This document shows positions 57,979 to 64,000 of a stretch of DNA of 64,000 bases, piece after piece. Within the stretch, counting starts at the first letter, position 1; the number at the start of each line of letters is the position of its first letter. The DNA lies in contig NZ_VUOH01000006.1 in the NCBI RefSeq assembly GCF_015390235.1, forward strand, positions 1-64,000, given 5' to 3'. This DNA is from Quadrisphaera sp. INWT6 (GTDB lineage: Bacteria; Actinomycetota; Actinomycetes; Actinomycetales; Quadrisphaeraceae). Under the pieces are notes generated by a model that ran no database searches, was not told the DNA's origin, and was given only the letters and a program-made list of their open reading frames with translations. The translations under genes were made by a program, and so were the position numbers.

Positions 57979-58863
57979 TCAGCAGGCGAGCCCGGCCTCC
58001 AGGGCGGCCAGGTTCTCCTGCGCCGTCGCCAGGAGGTCACCGCCCTCGGCGGGGCTGGTCTCCATCGGGTCGAGCACCGCGGTGCCGGTGCCGAGGGCCG
58101 CCGCCAGGGCGCTGGCGACTGCGTCGGTCGCCTCGGTCTCGAAGTAGACGGTGCGCACCCCGGAGTCCTGCACCGCGGCCGTCGCTGCGCGCAGCCGCGC
58201 CGGGGTGGGCTCCACCGAGGGGTCGAGCCCGCTGATGCCGACCTGCTCCAGGCCGTAGCGGTCCGCGAGGTAGCCGAAGGCCTCGTGCGAGGTGACCAGG
58301 ACCGCCCCGCGGCACGGGGCCAGGACCCGCGCGTACTGCTCGTCGAGCGCGGCGAGGTCGGCGCGCAGGGCGTCCGCGCGGGCGCGGTAGCCGTCGGCAC
58401 CGTCCGGGTCGGCCGCGGCCAGGCCCTCGGCGACCTCGTCACCGACGGCCGCGAGGCGCAGCGGGTCCATCCAGAAGTGCAGGTCGTCGTCGACCACCGC
58501 GGCGGCCCCGGTGACGTCGACCACGCGCTCGGGCGGGGTGCTGCTGAGCGCGGCGTCGACCCCGGCCTGCAGGCCGGGGAGAGTCACCACGAGGTCGGCG
58601 TCCGACAGCGCGAGCGCCTGCGACGGCGCCAGCTCGGCCTCGTGGACGTCCGAGCCGGGCGGGAGCGCGCTGCTCACCCGGGCCGCGTCACCGGCGACCC
58701 GCTCGCTCACCCACTGCAGCGGGTAGGCGCTGGTGACGACGGCGGGGCCGCCGTCGTCCTGCGCGGCGGTGGTCCCCGCCGGGGCTGAGCACGCGGCGAG
58801 CAGCAGCGCCGCCGCCACCGAGGTGGCGGCGGCGGCACTGCGAGGGGTGTGCGGGCAGGTCAC
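57979..58863 (-). CDS. Zinc-binding periplasmic-type lipoprotein (ZnuA/AztC-like)
   Basis: 294 residues from GTG 58863. Lipobox LLLAACSAP follows a signal peptide. The cluster A-I metal-binding fold is shown by AYPLQWVSERVAGD, PPGSDVHEAELAPSQ (His), DDLHFWMDPLRLA (His), TSHEAFGYLADRYGL (His) and YFETEATDAVASALA (acidic ligand). The long His-rich loop of ZnuA is missing, as in AztC. The start overlaps the stop of the AztD-like gene. No ABC ATPase or permease is beside it. Confidence 0.87.
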   Translation of the reverse strand: MTCPHTPRSAAAATSVAAALLLAACSAPAGTTAAQDDGGPAVVTSAYPLQWVSERVAGDAARVSSALPPGSDVHEAELAPSQALALSDADLVVTLPGLQAGVDAALSSTPPERVVDVTGAAAVVDDDLHFWMDPLRLAAVGDEVAEGLAAADPDGADGYRARADALRADLAALDEQYARVLAPCRGAVLVTSHEAFGYLADRYGLEQVGISGLDPSVEPTPARLRAATAAVQDSGVRTVYFETEATDAVASALAAALGTGTAVLDPMETSPAEGGDLLATAQENLAALEAGLAC

Positions 58864-60191
58864 GCCGAGGCGGTCTCGTGCTCGTGCTCGCCGTGCTGGT
58901 GCGGGGCCTCCCCGGTGGCGACGGCCAGCTCGTCGGGCACCGCGCTGAGGGTCGTCGTGGCGAAGACCTCGCCCGTGGCGATGTCGACGGCGTGCACCTC
59001 GCGGGTGGCGGGCTCGGTGACGTAGGCGGTGCCGTCGTGGACCCGCACCGCGGGCCGCGGCTCCTGCCACTCCTCGGGCTCCTCCCACGGCGCGACGATC
59101 GGGACCGAGCGGACCACGGTGGCGCTGGCCGGGTCGATGACGTGCAGCGATCCGTCGGTGCCGAGGACGAGCCCCTCGCCGTCCTCGCCCCGGGCCAGCG
59201 AGCGGAAGGTGTACGACGCGGGCAGGTCGACCAGGCGCAGCGACGCGTCGCGGGTGTCGATGATGCTGACGCGCGTCGGGCGCTCGAGGGTCTCCGCCGC
59301 GGCGGCGGCGCCGTCGGACTTGTAGTCGCCCAGCACGAACGGCGAGTCCTCGTCACCGGCCTGGTTGCCGATGCGCCCGTACTCGGTGGGGGCCTGCACC
59401 TTGGTGGTGGTGCCGTCCAGGCCGCCGGTGTGCACGAGGACGCCGTCCTTGCAGCCGATCACGAGGGCCTCGTCGGCAGCGACGGCCTCGCCGTGCACGC
59501 CGGGGCACTGGTCGTTGCGGCTGACCTCGGTGCCGTCCGCGTCGAGGACGCGGATGCCGGTGCGGGCGTCGGGGGTGCCCTCGGAGACCACGACGGCGCC
59601 GTCGGTGAGCTGGACGGCGACGCCGTGGTGGGCCGCGGGCGTCTGCAGGTCGAGGCGCTGCGCCGCGGGGTCGGCGACGTCGGCCGCGTCGACGGTCGTG
59701 AACTTCCCGGTGCCGTCGTCGAAGAACGTCGTGCGGCCCTCGTGGACGACCACGTGCCCGGGCTCGGTCGCCGCGTAGGTCACGTCGGTCAGGGCGGGGT
59801 CGGTGGTCCAGTAGTGGTCGTGGTCGCCGTGGGGCTCGGCCCAGGTGCCGGTGTCGAGCAGGCGGAAGCCGCCGGTGGAGCTGACGGCCACGTGGCGGCC
59901 GTCGCCCGCGGCGTTCAGCCGCAGGTAGCCGGGCAGCTCGGCCTCGCCGACCTGCTCCAGGGTCGTGGCGTCCAGCACGGTGACGCCGCCGTCGTGGGTG
60001 ACCGCCAGGCGCGGGGTCGAGGCGGCCTGCTCGGTCGCCGCTTCCTGCGTCGCTGGCGCCGACGTCGTCGCACCGGCACCGGTGCTGCTCGGGGAGCCCG
60101 TGCCGCAGCCGGCCAGCACGAGCGGGAGGAGGGTCAGGGGGGTGAGGGCGAGCAGGCGCTGACGCCCGCCCGACCGGGTGGGGGTGCTCAT
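58860..60191 (-). CDS. aztD: AztD-like zinc metallochaperone, lipoprotein
   Basis: 443 residues from ATG 60191 (an in-frame ATG at 60200 would add three residues). Lipobox LVLAGCGTG. The mature protein is a beta-propeller-like chain of repeats (VTHDGGVTVLDATTLEQVG, GDGRHVAVSSTGGFRLLD, HGDHDHYWTTDPAL) and ends in a His-rich tail QHGEHEHET. These features match AztD, which hands zinc to the AztC binding protein. It is coupled to the zinc-binding protein gene and lies behind a Zur-like palindrome. Confidence 0.8.
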   Translation of the reverse strand: MSTPTRSGGRQRLLALTPLTLLPLVLAGCGTGSPSSTGAGATTSAPATQEAATEQAASTPRLAVTHDGGVTVLDATTLEQVGEAELPGYLRLNAAGDGRHVAVSSTGGFRLLDTGTWAEPHGDHDHYWTTDPALTDVTYAATEPGHVVVHEGRTTFFDDGTGKFTTVDAADVADPAAQRLDLQTPAAHHGVAVQLTDGAVVVSEGTPDARTGIRVLDADGTEVSRNDQCPGVHGEAVAADEALVIGCKDGVLVHTGGLDGTTTKVQAPTEYGRIGNQAGDEDSPFVLGDYKSDGAAAAAETLERPTRVSIIDTRDASLRLVDLPASYTFRSLARGEDGEGLVLGTDGSLHVIDPASATVVRSVPIVAPWEEPEEWQEPRPAVRVHDGTAYVTEPATREVHAVDIATGEVFATTTLSAVPDELAVATGEAPHQHGEHEHETASA

Positions 60192-60210
60192 GGCAGCCAC
60201 CCAACCATAA

Positions 60211-60225
60211 TGAGAACAGTTCTCA
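60211..60225. promoter_or_regulatory. Zur/Fur-type box
   Basis: TGAGAACAGTTCTCA is a perfect 7-1-7 palindrome, the form used by Zur and Fur repressors, lying 20 bases upstream of the aztD-like start in an AT-rich patch (CATAATGAGAACAG). It is likely to place the zinc genes under zinc control. Confidence 0.72.
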
Positions 60226-60264
60226 CAACGGCGGTCACGAGCGACGTCTCCGCGCCGCCGCCGG

Positions 60265-60969
60265 TCAGCGGTGCGACAGGGCGACCCTCACGCCGAGCCC
60301 GATGAGGACGACACCGGCGACCCTGTCGACAGCGGTGCGCACCCGCTCCCGCGAGAGGAGGGCGCCCAGCGCGCCCACAGCCAGGGAGAAGGCGCGCCAC
60401 CACACCACCGCGACGGCGAGGAACACCGCAGCGAGCACCCCGGTGGTCCACACGGGCTCCCCCGGCGTGACGAACTGCGGGATGAGCGTCAGGAACAGCA
60501 GCGCGATCTTGGGGTTCAGGAGGTTGCTCAGCAGGCCCTGGCGGAAGGCGGTCGCGCGGCGCAGCGCAGATGCGTCGACGCCGGGGTCGCCAGCCTCCCG
60601 GTCAGCGGCACGGGCGGCGGCGGCACCGGCCGCGGAGGCAGCACCGGCCGCACCGGCCGCACCGGCCGCGGGGGCCGCCGGGCGGCGCCGCGAGTGCCAC
60701 AGCGCCATGACGCCCAGGTAGACGAGGTAGGCCGCCCCCACCAGCTTGAGCGCGGTGAACGCGGTCGCCGACGCCGCCAGCAGCGCCGCCAGCCCGACCG
60801 CCGACGCCGCCGCGTACCCCGCGATACCGGTGCAGCAGCCGAGGCCCGTCCACCAGGCGGCGGAGGAGCCGCCGCGCACGCCGTTGCGCAGCACGAGCGC
60901 CATGTCGGGACCGGGGGTCAGTGTGAGCACGGCCACGACCACGAGGAAGGGCAGCAGCTGGTCGGGCAC
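60265..60969 (-). CDS. LysE/RhtB-family exporter
   Basis: 234 residues from GTG 60969. VLTLTPGPDMALVLRNGVRGG, KLVGAAYLVYLGVMALW and FRQGLLSNLLNPKIALLFLTLIPQFV mark the family. The central cytoplasmic loop is enlarged by an Ala/Gly-rich stretch that comes from a 9-base DNA repeat (ACCGGCCGC units near 60620-60670). Likely exports an amino acid or related amine. Confidence 0.9.
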   Translation of the reverse strand: MPDQLLPFLVVVAVLTLTPGPDMALVLRNGVRGGSSAAWWTGLGCCTGIAGYAAASAVGLAALLAASATAFTALKLVGAAYLVYLGVMALWHSRRRPAAPAAGAAGAAGAASAAGAAAARAADREAGDPGVDASALRRATAFRQGLLSNLLNPKIALLFLTLIPQFVTPGEPVWTTGVLAAVFLAVAVVWWRAFSLAVGALGALLSRERVRTAVDRVAGVVLIGLGVRVALSHR

Positions 60970-61058
60970 CGGGTCATCGAAGCAGCCCCGGCGCGCCGCC
61001 GGGAGACAGGAGGACGGGCGCCACTGACCCGCTGACGGGCGCGCCGGAGCGACTGGCG

Positions 61059-62888
61059 TCAGCAGGCACAGGTGCCGCGCGGTGAGGGGATGTCCGGCGC
61101 TTCAGGCGGATCCCCCGGTGGTCCGTCGAGGTCCAGGCCCAGCCTCATCTGCCGCGCCGCCCGCGCGGTGCGCGCCCGCAACCCCCGGCGGGGGTTGAGC
61201 ACCCAGCGCCGCAGCGGGTCCACCGTGCGCGGGGGCCGCACCTGCGGCACTCCGTCCACCATCCGCACCTGCCAGATCCCCAGGGTGACCAGGATGTGGT
61301 GGCGAGTGCACACCAGCACCCCCGAGGCCACGTCGGTGGGTCCGCCGGCGGCCCACTCGTGCACGTGGTGGGCCTCCCACCACCCCGGTGGGGAGGTGCA
61401 CCCCGGGATCACGCAGCCCCCGTCACGAGCGAGCATCGCCCGGCGCTGGGTGGCGGTGAAGAGGCGCACCGTGCGCCCCAGCGACAGCACCGCCGCGTCC
61501 GCGCCGTCACACGACAGCCGTACCGCCTGCAACGAGGCCGAGCAGGCGATGGTGCGCAGCGCCGCGGTGGTCAGGGGTCGCCCGGTGGTCTCGCAGTGGG
61601 CCGGGGCGGCGCCGGTGCCTCCGGTGAGGGCTTCGGCGGTGGTGGTGACGATGACGCGGGCGCCCAGCCCACCAGGGGCAGCGGTGCCAGCAGCGTTGGG
61701 TCCGTGGTCGCCCGCGGCGCCGCTCTTCAGCAGTGCCGCCAGGGCGTCGGCGCGTCGCTGGGGGGCGGTGCGCTCATCACGCACCCGCACCCCACCGGGC
61801 GCGCCCTGAGCAGCACCCCCGTCGCTGCCGGCAGCCGCGTCCGCGTCGTCCTGAGCACCGCTCAGCCCGTCGAGCTCGCCCTGGCCGTCGTCGGGGGTGT
61901 CGGCCAGGGGGGCGGTCACGGTGGGGGCGGGCTTGGAGGCGGCGTCCAGGGTGGCCTTGACCCAGGCGCCGGTGACGGGGTCGAAGCGGGCGCGCACGTC
62001 GACCCAGCCGTCGGAGTGGACGGTGACGTGGGTGGAGCGGCGCTCGAGGTCGTCGGGGTCGAAGCCGCGGTCGGCACGGTCGGGGTCCAGGGTGTGGGCC
62101 AAAGTGGTGCACACCAGCTGGGCCTGTGTGTGGCTCAGGCCGGGCAGCGCCTCGGCGAGGTAGGCGTCGGCGGTGGGCATGCAGGCGCGCCGAATGCGGG
62201 CGGGCAGGTCTGCCAGGGTGCGCTGGGCCAGGGCGGCGATGTCGGTGGAGACGGTGCCGGCGGCGTGGGCGGCGCCGAGCAGCCCCAGGGCGACCCGGGA
62301 GGAACCAGCACCCGGTCCGGCGTCGACCCCAGGAGTGGTGGCCGCGCCGTCCGGGTCGTCGCCGCCCTCGTCAGCGCCGTCAGCGTCCTCGTCGGTGTGC
62401 GCAGCGGGGGGCTGGACGGGTGGGGCTGTCAGGGCGGTGGCGAGCTTGAGGGTGGCGGCGGCGTTCCTGGGGTCGGCACCGGTGTGGGTGGCGAGCAGGT
62501 CCACGGGGTCTGTGGCGCCCAGGGCGCGGACGTCGTCGGGGGTGAAGGAGGTGGCCAGGCGGGCGATGGCTGCGTCGGTGGTGTGACGGGTGGTGGCGAG
62601 CTGGCGCAGGGCGTCCAGGCGCTGGGTGGGTCCGAGCGAGGTCAGGTGGGTCGTAGCGGTGACGGCCTGGTCCAGGGCGGTGCGGGCGGTGGTGAGGGCG
62701 TCGGCCAGGGGCCCGGTCAGGGGCAGGGGTGGGAGGTCGCCGAAGAGTGCGCCCGGAAGCTCGCCGACGGCTGCAGGTCGGGGGGCGGCGCCCAGGGCGC
62801 CGGGGGCCAGGGGTTCCCAGGTGGGGCCAGCACCTAGACCGCCGTCGTCGCCCTCTTCGCGAGGCGCGTCGGCGGCGGTCCAGGTCAT
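61059..62888 (-). CDS. DUF222 / HNH endonuclease-motif protein
   Basis: 609 residues from GTG/ATG at 62888. The DUF222 (13E12 repeat) region covers most of the chain, with long Asp/Gly/Ala-rich inserts at about residues 165-200 and 335-365. The HNH motif follows near residue 500: LARDGGCVIPGCTSPPGWWEAHHVHEWAAGGPTDVASG in pieces, then VLVCTRHHILV. This family is abundant and multi-copy in actinobacteria; a nuclease role is assumed from the motif, not shown. Confidence 0.88.
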   Translation of the reverse strand: MTWTAADAPREEGDDGGLGAGPTWEPLAPGALGAAPRPAAVGELPGALFGDLPPLPLTGPLADALTTARTALDQAVTATTHLTSLGPTQRLDALRQLATTRHTTDAAIARLATSFTPDDVRALGATDPVDLLATHTGADPRNAAATLKLATALTAPPVQPPAAHTDEDADGADEGGDDPDGAATTPGVDAGPGAGSSRVALGLLGAAHAAGTVSTDIAALAQRTLADLPARIRRACMPTADAYLAEALPGLSHTQAQLVCTTLAHTLDPDRADRGFDPDDLERRSTHVTVHSDGWVDVRARFDPVTGAWVKATLDAASKPAPTVTAPLADTPDDGQGELDGLSGAQDDADAAAGSDGGAAQGAPGGVRVRDERTAPQRRADALAALLKSGAAGDHGPNAAGTAAPGGLGARVIVTTTAEALTGGTGAAPAHCETTGRPLTTAALRTIACSASLQAVRLSCDGADAAVLSLGRTVRLFTATQRRAMLARDGGCVIPGCTSPPGWWEAHHVHEWAAGGPTDVASGVLVCTRHHILVTLGIWQVRMVDGVPQVRPPRTVDPLRRWVLNPRRGLRARTARAARQMRLGLDLDGPPGDPPEAPDIPSPRGTCAC

Positions 62889-63198
62889 GTGGAGGACGCT
62901 AGGGGTGACCTCCGACAGTCGAATGCACGTTCAAAGACCCTGCACAGAGGCATGATCGACGCAAGTCGAGATTCACTCGAACAGAGCACCGAGCAGACTC
63001 GGGAGGATCAGCCCACGAGCGTCTCGGCCCCTGTCACCACCGGCAAGTCCGGGGCGCGCGTGTGGTGCGGCCCCGGGGTCCACCGCACGCAGGACGACCC
63101 CGCGAGGCCCGTCGACGAGGCGGCCCGCCCGACGCGGCTCGGCCAGCACGGCATCGCGTGCCCCACCGTCGCCAGCACCGCCGCGCCCGGGGCACGAG

Positions 63199-63410
63199 CT
63201 AGGAGCGCGTGAGCTCCGCGGGCAGGACGACGTCGAGCGCGGCCCGGGCCTCGGCCGGGGTGCAACCCAGGCGGTGCGCCACCGCCGCGTGGCCAGCCGC
63301 AGCAGCGGCCAGCGCCCGCGAGCGCTCGATGCCGCGGGGGTCGAGGTCGCCGCCGTCGTCACCGCCCCCCGGGCTGGCCGAGGTGCCCGGCGAGCTGGGG
63401 GATCGGCGTG
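63199..63410 (-). other. Possible degraded or frameshifted small gene
   Basis: The minus strand reads PIPQLAGHLGQPGG in one frame and then, after a GC run near 63365, DDGGDLDPRGIERSRALAAA and AHRLGCTPAEARAALDVVLP in another, ending at a stop at 63199. Codon use is normal throughout, but no start codon is in place and one frame change is needed. The stretch 62889-63469 otherwise holds no gene I can support. Confidence 0.3.
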
Positions 63411-63469
63411 CGCCGCAGCGTCGGCGCTGCGCCAGCGGAGCAGCCCGTCGCGGTGCCTACCCTCGGTCC

Positions 63470-63724
63470 GTGAGCACCCGCCCCCGCCCGCGGCCGTGGC
63501 TGGTCCTGTGGCTGTGGCTCGCGGTGCCGTTCCTCCTGGTCGCCGCGGCCGTCACCGCCCTGCCGATGGCGTTCGAGGAGACCCGTGCCGACCGCGCCGA
63601 CGCCGTCGCCTCCCTGTGGCCGCCCGTGGTGGCGCTCCTCGCGCTCGCCGCCCTCGCCGCCGCAGCCGGCTGGCGCGTCTCACGCCGGCACGGCGCAGAA
63701 ACCGCTGGCCTCCCGCCCAGCTGA
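63470..63724 (+). CDS. Small two-helix membrane protein
   Basis: 84 residues from GTG 63470. Helix one is LVLWLWLAVPFLLVAAAVTALP, helix two VVALLALAALAAAAGWRV, joined by a short acidic loop. No family recognised. It is followed two bases later by another ORF on the same strand. Confidence 0.6.
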   Translation: MSTRPRPRPWLVLWLWLAVPFLLVAAAVTALPMAFEETRADRADAVASLWPPVVALLALAALAAAAGWRVSRRHGAETAGLPPS

Positions 63725-63726
63725 CG

Positions 63727-64000
63727 ATGACCATGGGCGCCGTGTCCCGCCGCGCTGCTGCACCCGCCGCACCCGCCGGACCCGGTGACCACTTCGGCCA
63801 CCCGCTGGAGCTCGATGCCCCGTCGTGGACCGACGACGGCCGCTTCTGGGACGGCCAGCGCCTCCACGCGCTGGACGACGACGACGTCCGCCGCCACCAG
63901 GCCGCACTCCTCGCGGAGGCCGACGTCGTGGTGGAGGCCCTGGACGACTGCACCCCCGGCAGCCCCGAGGTCGGCGGGCTGCGCGTGCTGTCGGAGGCGT
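63727..64000 (+). CDS. Hypothetical protein, cut by the window edge
   Basis: At least 91 residues from ATG 63727, open to the right edge. After an Ala/Pro-rich start it reads FGHPLELDAPSWTDDGRFWD and LLAEADVVVEALDDCTPGSP. Acidic and soluble. Not recognised from this part alone. Confidence 0.55.
   Translation, partial: MTMGAVSRRAAAPAAPAGPGDHFGHPLELDAPSWTDDGRFWDGQRLHALDDDDVRRHQAALLAEADVVVEALDDCTPGSPEVGGLRVLSEA

Noticed and set aside
61059..62888. HNH protein as part of a mobile element or restriction system
   Set aside because: No integrase, inverted ends, duplicated target or methylase nearby; DUF222-HNH proteins are common as single chromosomal genes in actinobacteria.
62889..63212. 107-codon plus-strand ORF after the HNH gene
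   Set aside because: Its first third has ordinary base composition and no ribosome site, and the rest is equally open on the other strand; no family likeness.

Overview
The window is very GC-rich (third codon positions almost all G or C), uses many GTG starts, and has stop/start overlaps of the ATGA/GTGA type. Together with a SAM-IV-type riboswitch, a DUF222/HNH protein, GAF-ANTAR proteins, DUF6328 and MetE-independent sulfur genes, this points to a chromosomal segment of an actinobacterium (Actinomycetes). The genus cannot be fixed from the sequence alone. I see no phage, plasmid, IS or CRISPR content.

Layout. 1-5.3 kb: tail of an amidase, App1-type phosphatase, GtrA-like protein, FUSC protein, small hypothetical, and a zinc alcohol dehydrogenase divergent from a SorC regulator across a perfect palindrome. 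6.3-9.9 kb: a leftward ECF sigma / zinc anti-sigma / ABC ATPase / ABC permease operon. 10-15.3 kb: CheY-like regulator with a coupled small ORF, CbxX-type AAA ATPase, an atypical MurE-like ligase, two small membrane proteins, manganese catalase. 15.4-18.2 kb: SDR, palindromic repeats, HAD phosphatase, 2-methylcitrate/citrate synthase.

18.3-31.4 kb is the centrepiece: two divergent operons that both appear to answer to S-adenosylmethionine. Leftward, a SAM-IV-type riboswitch precedes an NCS1 permease, a hydantoinase/oxoprolinase-like protein, a DUF917 (S-methyl-thiohydantoin desulfurase family) protein and a DUF1684 protein. Rightward, a SAM-I (S-box) riboswitch and a cysteine-rich short ORF precede metQ-metN-metI, two DszC/SfnB-like flavin monooxygenases, an NtaA/DszA-like flavin monooxygenase and an SDR-like protein. 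The reading is that when SAM is scarce the cell turns on uptake and opening of organosulfur compounds, including a thiohydantoin.

31.4-43.8 kb: zinc-ribbon proteins, a diguanylate cyclase, tRNA-Leu(GAG), tandem UspA, MarR-MFS pair, a two-component system, a YdjM-like membrane protein, a DEAD-box helicase and a degenerate GGDEF protein that keeps its c-di-GMP inhibitory-site motif. 43.9-57.9 kb: DedA, PEBP, YbaK, SRPBCC, TetR-MFS pair with two operator palindromes, ModA, AraC, GAF-ANTAR and STAS proteins, PAP2, LysE, signal peptidase I. 58-64 kb: zinc-binding protein and AztD-like zinc chaperone behind a Zur-like box, RhtB/LysE exporter, DUF222-HNH protein, small membrane protein and a truncated ORF.

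At least seven otherwise well-conserved genes carry single-base frame changes (ten in total). Several lie at G or C runs, which suggests base-level errors in the assembly rather than true gene decay; these are typed as pseudogene below but should be read as 'frameshifted in this sequence'. Dispersed inverted repeats occur at 16.1-16.3, 37.0, 39.6, 46.1 and 49.1 kb.
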